NCBI GenBank assembly: GCA_964619555.1
Contig: CAZUDV010000005.1
Coordinates: 246,839-310,838, forward strand
Direction of reading: 5' to 3'
Length of the DNA stretch: 64,000 bases
Origin: JAGOPY01 sp964619555
GTDB lineage: Bacteria; Bacteroidota; Bacteroidia; Bacteroidales; JAGOPY01
The stretch's first letter is position 1; the number at the start of each line of letters is the position of its first letter. The position numbers and the translations under genes are program-made. Positions 24,580-33,040 of the stretch are shown here, piece after piece. The notes under the pieces are model-generated. The model saw nothing but the letters and a program-made list of their open reading frames with translations, did not search any database and had not been told where the DNA came from.

Positions 24580-26577
24580 ATGAACCTATTCAACAAAATA
24601 TTAGTTGCCAACCGTGGCGAGATCGCTGTACGTGTGATCAGGGCCGTGCAGGATCTGGATATCCGAGCCGTAGCAGTATTTTCCGATGCGGACGAACAGG
24701 CGCTGCATGTCCTGATGGCGGATGAAGCCTACAGCCTGGGCGGCAATGACCTCTCTGAAACCTACCTCGATATCGAAAAAATCATCAACATCGCTAAAAA
24801 CTGTGGCGCCGGGGCCATTCATCCCGGGTATGGATTCCTGTCGGAAAATCCGAAATTCGTGCTGGCCTGCGATAAGGCAGGGATCGTTTTCATCGGCCCC
24901 AATGCCAGGGCAATGAAACTGATGGGCAACAAGATAGAATCACGTGAAGCATTAAAAAATGCAGGAATCCCAATGACTGCTGGCATTACCGGCGACATTG
25001 CCACCCTGCTCAAGCGGGCAAGGGAAATCCCGTTCCCGATCATGATCAAGGCAGCGGCAGGCGGCGGCGGAAAAGGAATGCGAATCGTGCATGAGGATGC
25101 CAACCTGGAAGAATTGCTCGAAAGCACCAGCCGTGAAGCGAAAAATTATTTCGGCGACGGCACTGTTTTTATAGAAAAATACATCGAAAATCCCCGGCAT
25201 ATTGAAATCCAGGTACTGGGAGATAATTACGGCAATGTAATCCACCTTTTTGAAAGGGAATGCTCGATTCAACGCCGTCATCAGAAGATTATAGAAGAGT
25301 CTCCCTCCCCCACCCTCAATCCTGAGGTCCGTGAAAAAATGGGCGAAACCGCCGTCAGGATTGCAAAAGAGATCGGATACAACAATGCAGGTACTGTGGA
25401 ATTCCTGGTCGATGAGAATCTGAATTTCTATTTCCTGGAGATGAATACCAGGGTACAGGTCGAACATCCTGTCACCGAAATGGTAACGGGAATCGACATT
25501 GTACAGGAGCAAATCCTGATTGCAGCAGGCAAAGAAATCGACATTGACCAGGGACTCCTCCTGCAGAACGGTCATGCCATTGAATGCAGGATCTATGCCG
25601 AAGATCCCTCGAATAACTTCCTGCCTTCCCCGGGTAATATGTCATATTACCTGGAACCGGAAGGGGAAGATATCCGTATCGATACCGGGATCATGGAAGC
25701 CACCATGGTCCACAGCTTTTACGATCCCCTGATCTGCAAATTGATCGTATGGGGAGAAGACCGGGAAGATGCCCGTCTGAAAATGATCGAAGCCCTCGAT
25801 CACTTTATCCTGCACGGCATAAAAACCAACATCACCTACCTCAGGCAATTGCTCCAGCATCCAGCCTATATCGACAACCGGGTATCGACCGGATACTGCG
25901 ATGCGCATACGCCGGAAATCCTCGAAAATATTAACCGGGAAAAGGGCAGCATCCCCCTTCATCTACCGGGAATAGCTTATTATCTGCATGATTTCAATAA
26001 CGGAAGGGATTTTATAAACCACAACGGAAATGATATCTGGAACCATATCGGATACTGGCGCGACCTGATGGAACTGACCGGTATAGTTGAAGATAAGCCT
26101 TTCAAACTGAAAATTGACAGGATCCAGGGAGACCGATATTATTTTTCATCGAGCCAGGGCAACCATATCGCGCAGGTCCGGGTCTGTGAAGAAGGGTACC
26201 TCGAATTACAACTGGATGAACATCAGTATGAATTCTTTGTATCGACGGATGACGAAGGCAATGGCTATGTCAGTTTTCTGGGATATATTTTCCATGTCAG
26301 ACGGCAGGATGTTTTGCACGGAAGGCAGGAAATCGCGGGCGGTTTCGACAGCGGTGGGAAGAGTGATGAACGAATTGTTTCGCCAATGCCCGGCAAGGTG
26401 ATCAAAATCAATGTAAGAAAAGGGGAAAAGGTGAAGAAGGGGCAGACACTGCTGATCGTCGAAGCCATGAAGATGGAGAACAATATCATTGCACCGCATG
26501 ACGGGATTGTTGAAGAATTGAATGTGAAGGTTGGGGAAATGGTGAATTCCAGCATAAGTTTGATTTTATTAAAATAA
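24580..26577 (+). CDS. mccA: methylcrotonyl-CoA carboxylase, biotin carboxylase + biotin carrier (alpha) subunit
   Basis: A protein of 665 residues. The biotin carboxylase part (about 1-450) begins with NKILVANRGEIAVRVIRA and has the ATP-grasp glycine loop AAGGGGKGMR and EMNTRVQVEHPVTE. A middle domain links to the biotinyl carrier domain (about 590-665) with the biotinylation site EAMKMENN and GxI-type barrel segments. It works with the beta subunit at 20022. The acyl-CoA dehydrogenase gene starts 7 bp downstream. The order beta, (membrane-THEP1), hydratase, alpha, dehydrogenase is a leucine-utilisation cluster. Confidence 0.93.
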   Translation: MNLFNKILVANRGEIAVRVIRAVQDLDIRAVAVFSDADEQALHVLMADEAYSLGGNDLSETYLDIEKIINIAKNCGAGAIHPGYGFLSENPKFVLACDKAGIVFIGPNARAMKLMGNKIESREALKNAGIPMTAGITGDIATLLKRAREIPFPIMIKAAAGGGGKGMRIVHEDANLEELLESTSREAKNYFGDGTVFIEKYIENPRHIEIQVLGDNYGNVIHLFERECSIQRRHQKIIEESPSPTLNPEVREKMGETAVRIAKEIGYNNAGTVEFLVDENLNFYFLEMNTRVQVEHPVTEMVTGIDIVQEQILIAAGKEIDIDQGLLLQNGHAIECRIYAEDPSNNFLPSPGNMSYYLEPEGEDIRIDTGIMEATMVHSFYDPLICKLIVWGEDREDARLKMIEALDHFILHGIKTNITYLRQLLQHPAYIDNRVSTGYCDAHTPEILENINREKGSIPLHLPGIAYYLHDFNNGRDFINHNGNDIWNHIGYWRDLMELTGIVEDKPFKLKIDRIQGDRYYFSSSQGNHIAQVRVCEEGYLELQLDEHQYEFFVSTDDEGNGYVSFLGYIFHVRRQDVLHGRQEIAGGFDSGGKSDERIVSPMPGKVIKINVRKGEKVKKGQTLLIVEAMKMENNIIAPHDGIVEELNVKVGEMVNSSISLILLK

Positions 26578-26584
26578 TTTTACG

Positions 26585-27730
26585 ATGAACTTTGACCTTT
26601 CGGAAGAACAAAAGATGATCCGCGACACGGTTCGCGATTTTGCAGAACGGGAAATTCGTCCCGTGGCCAAGGAACTCGATGAGAGAGCCGATTTTTCGCA
26701 TGACCTGACACTAAAAATGGGGGAACTGGGCCTGTTTGGAATGTATCTTCCGGAAAAATACGGAGGGCAGGGCCTGGATTATCTCAGCTATATCATTGCA
26801 GTGGAGGAGATAGCCCGGGTCGACAGTTCCCAGGCGGCCACACTGGCGGCTCACAATTCATTGGGAATTGGACCGTTATTCTACTATGGCACCGAAGAGC
26901 AGAAGATGAAGTACCTGCCTCCGCTCTGCACCGGTCAGGCGCTGTGGGGTTTCGGGCTCACTGAGCCAGATGCAGGCAGCGATTCGCGCGGGACCAAGAC
27001 CAAGGCTTACCTGGAGAACGGAGAATGGGTGATCAATGGTTCGAAGATTTTTATCACCAACGGATCGGTGGATATCTCTGTCGGGTCAACGGTCCAGGCT
27101 GTAACAGGTGAAAAAGACGGCAGAAAAGAATACACCTGCATCATCGTCGAGAAAGACACTCCGGGGTTCACGCGGCGAAGCATGCACGGTAAAATGCTTT
27201 GGAGGGCTTCCGATACCGCAGAGTTATTCTTCGACAACTGCCGCGTTCCAGAGGATCATCTGCTGGGGAAAATGGGGGAAGGATCCCATATCATGCTCAG
27301 CACCCTCGACAGCGGCCGTCTTTCCATTGCCGCAATGGGGCTTGGTCTGGCACAGGGAGCTTTCGAACTGGCCATGCAGTATGCGAAAGACCGTAAACAG
27401 TTCGGCCAGCCGATCATCAAATTCCAGGTCAATGCCTTTAAGCTGGCCGATATGGCTACGAAGATAGAACTGGCCCGGAACCTTCTCTATAAGGCCTGCT
27501 GGCTGAAAGATACCGGTTTGCCATTCGGAAAGGAAGCTGCCATGTCGAAACTCTATTGCTCGGAGATCGCCCGGGAAGTAGCCGACGAAGCGCTTCAGAT
27601 CCATGGCGGTTATGGTCTGATGAAGGACTATGATATTGAAAAGCATTACCGGGATCAGCGCCTGCTGCAGATTGGCGAGGGTACAAGCGAGATCCAGCGG
27701 CTGGTGATCTCGAGGTATATTGGGTGCTGA
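26585..27730 (+). CDS. acyl-CoA dehydrogenase (short/branched chain)
   Basis: A flavoprotein of 381 residues that oxidises acyl-CoA to enoyl-CoA and passes electrons to ETF. Signatures are LTEPDAGSDSRGTKTKA, YAKDRKQFGQPI and QIHGGYGLMKDYDIEKHYRD. The C-terminal loop reads QIGEGTSEIQRLVI, so the catalytic base sits at the Glu position of butyryl- and medium-chain dehydrogenases. Isovaleryl-CoA dehydrogenases usually lack Glu there and carry it earlier. Cluster context suggests isovaleryl-CoA, while the active site suggests butyryl-, isobutyryl- or 2-methylbutyryl-CoA; the presence of an IcmF mutase at 49649 supports the latter group. Confidence 0.88.
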   Translation: MNFDLSEEQKMIRDTVRDFAEREIRPVAKELDERADFSHDLTLKMGELGLFGMYLPEKYGGQGLDYLSYIIAVEEIARVDSSQAATLAAHNSLGIGPLFYYGTEEQKMKYLPPLCTGQALWGFGLTEPDAGSDSRGTKTKAYLENGEWVINGSKIFITNGSVDISVGSTVQAVTGEKDGRKEYTCIIVEKDTPGFTRRSMHGKMLWRASDTAELFFDNCRVPEDHLLGKMGEGSHIMLSTLDSGRLSIAAMGLGLAQGAFELAMQYAKDRKQFGQPIIKFQVNAFKLADMATKIELARNLLYKACWLKDTGLPFGKEAAMSKLYCSEIAREVADEALQIHGGYGLMKDYDIEKHYRDQRLLQIGEGTSEIQRLVISRYIGC

Positions 27731-27735
27731 GGTTC

Positions 27736-27846
27736 ATTTCGCATTTCACAATACCATTTCGCATTTCAAAATGATTGAGAAATGAATAATAAACTGCGAA
27801 ATGCGAAATGATACTGCGAAATGATACTGCGAAATGATACTGTGAT
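27736..27846. repeat. inverted array of ATTTCGC / GCGAAAT units
   Basis: The left half repeats ATTTCGCATTTCA; the right half repeats the complement TGCGAAATGATAC three times. The whole can fold back on itself. Confidence 0.85.
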
Positions 27847-27863
27847 ATGAAACCACTTTTGCC

Positions 27864-28214
27864 ATGTCAACAAGATCCGTTAAAAAAATATTCCATGCCA
27901 AGCCGGTGCTTGAAGGCGCCGGCGTCCACCTGAAACGGGCTTTCATTTATCATGAACTTCCGCAATTCGATCCGTTCCTGCCGATGGATGATTTTCGGAA
28001 CGACGAACCGGAAGTCGAAAACCGGACACTTGTCCTTTACCATGACGGTAATATGGTTAGGCTGAGAGCGGGGGGAGCGTCACTGCGGCTATTATTCATT
28101 TCCGGTAAGCCTTTCAGGGAGCATATTTCCTGGGGCGGACCGATCGCAATGAATACCAGAGAAGAACTGGACCTGGCCTTTTCGGAGTTCAGGATCGGGC
28201 GGTTTATCAAATAG
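27864..28214 (+). CDS. pirin with central deletion (fused N- and C-terminal ends)
   Basis: A protein of 116 residues. Residues 1-48 match the pirin N-terminus (IFHAKPVLEGAGVHLKRAF, DPFLPMDDF) and residues 50-116 match the pirin C-terminus (ENRTLVLYHDGN, LLFISGKPFREHISWGGPIAMN, ELDLAFSEFRIGRFIK). About 170 residues that normally lie between, including the HPHRG..T...H...E metal site of the first cupin, are missing, yet the frame is kept. It is either a remnant fixed by an in-frame deletion or a mini-protein. No quercetinase or cofactor activity is expected without the metal ligands. Confidence 0.8.
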   Translation: MSTRSVKKIFHAKPVLEGAGVHLKRAFIYHELPQFDPFLPMDDFRNDEPEVENRTLVLYHDGNMVRLRAGGASLRLLFISGKPFREHISWGGPIAMNTREELDLAFSEFRIGRFIK

Positions 28215-28223
28215 GCAGGGAGG

Positions 28224-28275
28224 GTGACCTCACAGGTGACCTGTGAGGTCACCTGTGAGGTCACCTGTGAGGTCC
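28224..28275. repeat. palindromic repeat CACAGGTGACCTGTG, multi-unit
   Basis: Four alternating units of GACCTCACAGGT/ACCTGTGAGGTC, the same family as 10197-10237. It lies downstream of the pirin remnant and could act as a transcript end. Confidence 0.85.
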
Positions 28276-28312
28276 CATAACGTCATTTTATAGGTAAATT
28301 CTCCAAAAAAAT

Positions 28313-31012
28313 ATGTCCCCAATTAAAACACCCGACCAAAGGATCCGAGTATTCATCAGCTCAACCATTCAGGAACTTGCCGATGAACGCAAAGTGATCC
28401 AGGAAGCCATCAACAGGCTGCGGCTTATCCCGGTTATGTTCGAACTGGGCGCAAGACCCCATCCCCCCAGGGATCTCTACAGGGCTTACCTCGACCAGAG
28501 TCATATCTTCATTGGGATATACTGGAAAAGTTATGGGTGGGTAGCGCCCGGAATGACGATATCAGGCCTGGAAGACGAATTTCTCCTTTCGGTAAATAAA
28601 CCCCGGTTAATCTATATCAAACAAACCGATGACGGCCGACAACCGGAACTGGAGCGGCTTCTCCGGGAAATTCAGCATTCCGAAGTGTCTTACAAAAAAT
28701 TTTCCACCCATGATGAACTGAAGGAACTGGTTGAAAATGACCTCGCTATATTATTGTCGGAAAGATTTGATGCCGGATTTTCTTCAAATGACCAAAACCT
28801 TCAAATTAAAAAGAAGTGCTTCCTTCCTTCTCCCAGGACCTCCCTGATCGGAAGGGAAAAAGAATGCAGGGAAATTATCGAAATATTACCTGTGAACAGA
28901 CAGGTGACAATCACGGGGCCAGGAGGAACAGGCAAATCAAGGCTGGCACTTGAGATTGCCCACAGACTTAAAAATGCATATCAAGACGGAGTTTTTTTCA
29001 TATCCCTCGAATCCATCCAGGAACCGGAAGCTGTCATATCCACTGTTGCCCATACAATAGGATTGTTCGACAATGGTCGCATCCAGGTTTATGACCTGTT
29101 GTCAGGATACCTTTCCGATAAAAATATCTTACTGCTACTGGACAATTTTGAACATGTCCTTGCCGGGGCAACAACTATCAGCCGTTTGCAACAGGACTGT
29201 CCCGGAATCCATATTCTGGTGACCAGTCGAACTCCACTCCGGATAAGCGGGGAGCAGGTTTACCCCCTGGACCCATTACCACACCCTGATTTTGTAACCA
29301 TCCATTCACCGGGACAACTGCTGGCTTATCCCTCTGTGGAACTCTTTATTCAAAGAGCCCGGGCTTTGAGCCCTGGAATGGTCATGGGAGAGGAAAACAT
29401 CAAGGCGGCCGCAGAGATTTGCCGTCGTCTCGATGGCCTTCCACTGGCCATTGAGCTGGCAGCCTCCCATACCAAGTACCTGGCACCTACCGCACTGGCC
29501 CAAAGGATGGACCATGTCCTGGATCTGCTCACCCGCTCCCCCCAGGACTTTCCAAACAGGCAAAGGACCATGCGCAGTACCATCAGCTGGAGCAGTGAAT
29601 TGCTCGATGAGTCCTCGAGGCAGCTGTTCTATAAACTAGGCTACTTCCAGGGAAGCTGGACCCTGGAAAATGCAGATGAAATAGCTCATGAAGATCCGCA
29701 AGGATTGACGGGAATACTTGAACATGTCGAAAAGCTGATCGATTTCGGCCTGGTAAAACCAATCCAGGCCCAGCGTCAAAATGAAGAACCCCGCTTTATC
29801 CTTCTCCAAACCATACGGGAATATGCACTCGAATCACTAAAAGATTCGGGACAACTGGAAATGACTGCCAACAGGCATGCAGCCTGTTTTTGCCGTCTTG
29901 CTGAAGAAGCTGAACCTTATTTTTGGACGCCCCAGACCCAGTTTTGGGTCGACAGGCTTGAGAAAGATTTGCCTGACTTCAGGGAGGCTTTTCAGTGGGT
30001 CACGCAACAGAAAGATACGAAAAAACAGTGGATACTGACCGGCTGCCTTGCCCAGGTTTTCACTTCCGTCGGTCTCGGTACTGAGTCATGCCAGTGGATC
30101 AATTCGACGAATCTTTGGAGCGAAGAAGGCAAATCGCTTGCTCCTTCGCTCAGGGGCCGGACATTCTACTATGCCGGCGTCCAGGAGTTTTTCTCCGGTA
30201 AATTCAACGATTCCTGGGAAAAGCTGCAGGAATCGGTCAGGATTTACAAGGAAATCGGCGATATACTTTCCCTGGCAAGAGCAATGAGTTTTCTCGGCCT
30301 TACCGGTATCACCCTTGCCAGGTTTGAATCTCTGGATCTCTTTCAGGAAGCCATCAGGTTGGGTTCTTCTATCGGGGACCATTACAGTGTGATCCTTTCA
30401 AATACTTTTTTATCGGAAACCATGATGATGTTGGGTAAGACCGGGGAAGCGGCAGATCTGATCCTGAAAGCCGAGGATCTATCCAGGCAGAGCGGCGACC
30501 AGATGCTCATCGCAGCTATGCTCATCACTAAGGGTAACCATGGCATCTTCACCGGTAACCGGGAGATATCGGTAAAGGCTTACGAAGAGTGCATAGAATT
30601 GCACCAGTTTTTCAGCCAGATGACGCTGGAAGGATGGGGAAGACTGGGCCTGGCTTACTGGCAACTGGTCGATCACCAATTACAGGAAGCCAGGGAGACG
30701 ATCGAGATAGTCATTGACCTGGGAAGGAGAGTGGGGGACCTGGCCCTTCAGATCGGGGGAATCCATGCCATGGCAGGATACCTTGCACTGACCGGGCATC
30801 CGGAAGTTGCAGCCAGGATCCAGGGAACTGCTGACAGGATGTGCCGGGAATCAGGATATAACTTATGGCTGGCAACTCTTATTTTAAAAAATTGGGTCGA
30901 AGGATGTATCGGGGAGAAGTTGCCGGCTGAAGTAATTTCCCGGGAATTTGAATCCGGCAAAAGTCTTCCTGCCGATAAATTGTATGAGGAATACCGGAAA
31001 CATATCCCATGA
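28313..31012 (+). CDS. DUF4062 - STAND ATPase - TPR protein
   Basis: A protein of 899 residues. Residues about 10-150 form a DUF4062 domain (RIRVFISSTIQELADERKV, IFIGIYWKSYGW), a TIR-like fold used as an effector or signalling module. A STAND/NB-ARC-type ATPase follows (about 175-500): Walker A GPGGTGKSRLAL, Walker B ILLLLDNFEHV, sensor LVTSRTPL and GLPLAIELA. The C-terminal 350 residues are helical TPR-like repeats. This effector-switch-sensor layout is that of NLR-like proteins, some of which are antiphage sensors. It stands alone between repeats. A regulatory (AfsR/LuxR-like) role is possible, but there is no DNA-binding domain. Confidence 0.85.
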   Translation: MSPIKTPDQRIRVFISSTIQELADERKVIQEAINRLRLIPVMFELGARPHPPRDLYRAYLDQSHIFIGIYWKSYGWVAPGMTISGLEDEFLLSVNKPRLIYIKQTDDGRQPELERLLREIQHSEVSYKKFSTHDELKELVENDLAILLSERFDAGFSSNDQNLQIKKKCFLPSPRTSLIGREKECREIIEILPVNRQVTITGPGGTGKSRLALEIAHRLKNAYQDGVFFISLESIQEPEAVISTVAHTIGLFDNGRIQVYDLLSGYLSDKNILLLLDNFEHVLAGATTISRLQQDCPGIHILVTSRTPLRISGEQVYPLDPLPHPDFVTIHSPGQLLAYPSVELFIQRARALSPGMVMGEENIKAAAEICRRLDGLPLAIELAASHTKYLAPTALAQRMDHVLDLLTRSPQDFPNRQRTMRSTISWSSELLDESSRQLFYKLGYFQGSWTLENADEIAHEDPQGLTGILEHVEKLIDFGLVKPIQAQRQNEEPRFILLQTIREYALESLKDSGQLEMTANRHAACFCRLAEEAEPYFWTPQTQFWVDRLEKDLPDFREAFQWVTQQKDTKKQWILTGCLAQVFTSVGLGTESCQWINSTNLWSEEGKSLAPSLRGRTFYYAGVQEFFSGKFNDSWEKLQESVRIYKEIGDILSLARAMSFLGLTGITLARFESLDLFQEAIRLGSSIGDHYSVILSNTFLSETMMMLGKTGEAADLILKAEDLSRQSGDQMLIAAMLITKGNHGIFTGNREISVKAYEECIELHQFFSQMTLEGWGRLGLAYWQLVDHQLQEARETIEIVIDLGRRVGDLALQIGGIHAMAGYLALTGHPEVAARIQGTADRMCRESGYNLWLATLILKNWVEGCIGEKLPAEVISREFESGKSLPADKLYEEYRKHIP

Positions 31013-31097
31013 TCAGGTAAAATGAAAATGATTTCTCTTTTAAAAAGGAAGTATTTTATCACAGAATCATGTGATTGACACCGGCTTTCCCAGGGAT

Positions 31098-31105
31098 TAA
31101 TTTTG
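31098..31105 (+). promoter_or_regulatory. -7 element TAATTTTG
   Basis: Perfect TAnnTTTG, 28 bases before ATG 31133. It rules out the in-frame TTG at 31103, which overlaps the element. Confidence 0.6.
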
Positions 31106-31132
31106 ATCAGTTCTAAATTAAAATTAATCCCA

Positions 31133-32116
31133 ATGAAAATTATTTACCCATCCATCATTTCAATTTTCGTCTTCTGCCTGGTTGCGAACGGCCAGACAAC
31201 GATTTACAACACGGTACCGATAGGTTATATAACACCGGTCAGGCAGGCCACAGATCAAAGTGCTGTAACTGTCCCGATTGATATTGTCGGTGAGAATGTA
31301 ACCTGGGACTGTTCCAATCTGGAGCCCCATCCGATATATCCTGTGATCAACCGGACATTTATGTCACCCCTGGGAACGCTGTATTATTCCGATTATCCCA
31401 ATTCCAACTATTACTGGACAGATCCCGACCTGCTTCCTTATATAGGTCATCATTATCTTTCCGTGCATACTGACAGCCTGGTTTGGTGGGGGCAACATGT
31501 AGACGGAGATGATTATGAAATCTACGATAATCCTGAAATACTGATAAAATTCCCGTTTTCCTACGGGGATACCTATGTCAATACTTATAGCAAACAGAAT
31601 TATTATCCAAACGGGAACCCAGGCAGCTATTCATACGGTACCAATACTTTGTATTATGAAGGCTATGGTACCCTGATTCTGCCTACCGGTACGATTACCA
31701 ATGTTGCAAAGGTCCGGAATGTCAGGACCAAATCGTTTGATACCACGACCGTTTCCTATGACTGGATCATCATTTCAACCGGGGAAGGAGTCCTGCATTA
31801 CCGAACAAATGGAGGGATATCGGTGACTTATATCAGTGAGTTACCTACCAGTATCCATGATTTGCCCCATAAAGGTGAAGTATCGATTTATCCGAATCCA
31901 TTACATGAATATGCAACATTAGAGTTGCCTGGCGAGAGTGTTCCGGAAAATTGTTCGCTTCGAATCATGGATATTTCGGGAAGGATTGTTTCAGCAATTC
32001 CTGTCATGCAGGGAAAATCTATAATCCACAGGAACGGACTAGCCACCGGCATTTATATCTACCAGCTTATCGGTGATCATTCCATCATCAGCCAGGGGAA
32101 ATTATATGTCGATTGA
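31133..32116 (+). CDS. secreted protein with type IX secretion sorting domain
   Basis: About 327 residues. The signal peptide (KIIYPSIISIFVFCLVANGQ) is followed by a beta-rich, Tyr/Asn-rich body with no recognised enzyme motif. The last 80 residues are a type A T9SS C-terminal domain: VSIYPNPLHEYATLEL, LRIMDISGRIV and GIYIYQLIGD. The protein should be exported across the outer membrane by T9SS and attached to the surface or released. The presence of this domain is one of the strongest lineage markers in the window. Confidence 0.85.
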   Translation: MKIIYPSIISIFVFCLVANGQTTIYNTVPIGYITPVRQATDQSAVTVPIDIVGENVTWDCSNLEPHPIYPVINRTFMSPLGTLYYSDYPNSNYYWTDPDLLPYIGHHYLSVHTDSLVWWGQHVDGDDYEIYDNPEILIKFPFSYGDTYVNTYSKQNYYPNGNPGSYSYGTNTLYYEGYGTLILPTGTITNVAKVRNVRTKSFDTTTVSYDWIIISTGEGVLHYRTNGGISVTYISELPTSIHDLPHKGEVSIYPNPLHEYATLELPGESVPENCSLRIMDISGRIVSAIPVMQGKSIIHRNGLATGIYIYQLIGDHSIISQGKLYVD

Positions 32117-32175
32117 AAACCCAACTGGCCAATTGTCAAGTCATTCTGTCATATAAAAATGAAATCATATCAGTC

Positions 32176-33033
32176 ATGAAGAAATTGAGAATCCTTTCAA
32201 TAATATCTGGTTTTCTTCTGATAACCTTTTCTTCGAAACCTCAACAACCGGGAATAAGGGAGGTTACCGGTGGAGGATATACTTTTGACGCAGAGAAGTA
32301 CAAAGTTGATATGATGAAGAAACAAACCGAAAGCTATTCATCGAAATACCAGATTCCTTCCCGTGAGTCAGCAAAAGATCCTGCCGGATTTGAAAAAGCC
32401 AATGAATCCTACCAGGTTGAATACAAACCGCCAAAATATCCATTGGATACTGTGTCGGTTGAAGTTTCCAGGTTCAGGTACACATGCACTTCTTATGTCA
32501 TTTCCCCGGCCGAATGGAATCTGGCTTTATCTGAAGCATACAAAGAGCCTGAATTCGATACCTTAATCCTTAAAAACGAGCAAAACTCAGGTAAAACAAG
32601 AATATTTCGATTGGAGGGACTTGGCCATTTTACTGCAAACCGTGAATTATCAGTATTATTCAGGAAATCCGAAGGTTCAGATCGCAGTTTTTATGGCCTG
32701 GTGGTTAATGTCACCCATTCTCCCCAATATTACAATTATAAATTCATGATGGATAATCTGGGGAATTTCACAATTGATGCTGTCTATTTTCATGGGACCT
32801 ATAAAAAACAAAAACATGGAAGGACAGATGCATACAAACCCTGTGAATTGAATGAACTAACCATTCGGAAAACGGGTAATAAATTATCTTTTCTTTGCAA
32901 TAATGTGGAATTGTGGTCTGTCCAGACAGAGCATCCCTGGGCTCATCTTGCAGCCACTGATCCTTTAATATATTTAGATGAAAATTTGGGTCTTACGTTA
33001 TTTGGCTACAGGGACATATACTTTCCAGAATAA
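32176..33033 (+). CDS. secreted hypothetical protein, beta-rich
   Basis: About 285 residues from ATG 32176, which begins a good signal peptide (KKLRILSIISGFLLITFSS). The C-terminal two thirds look like a concanavalin/LamG-type beta-sandwich (FTANRELSVLFRKSEG, GLVVNVTHSPQYYNYKFMMD, TIRKTGNKLSFLCNNVEL). No catalytic motif is recognised. It is close behind the T9SS cargo gene in the same direction and may be co-expressed; it lacks a sorting domain itself. Confidence 0.65.
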   Translation: MKKLRILSIISGFLLITFSSKPQQPGIREVTGGGYTFDAEKYKVDMMKKQTESYSSKYQIPSRESAKDPAGFEKANESYQVEYKPPKYPLDTVSVEVSRFRYTCTSYVISPAEWNLALSEAYKEPEFDTLILKNEQNSGKTRIFRLEGLGHFTANRELSVLFRKSEGSDRSFYGLVVNVTHSPQYYNYKFMMDNLGNFTIDAVYFHGTYKKQKHGRTDAYKPCELNELTIRKTGNKLSFLCNNVELWSVQTEHPWAHLAATDPLIYLDENLGLTLFGYRDIYFPE

Positions 33034-33040
33034 AAAAGTC

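Noticed and set aside
28946..28962. A third sigma-54 promoter (TGGCAC ... ATTGC)
   Set aside because: Spacing is six bases instead of five and it lies within the coding sequence of the STAND protein.
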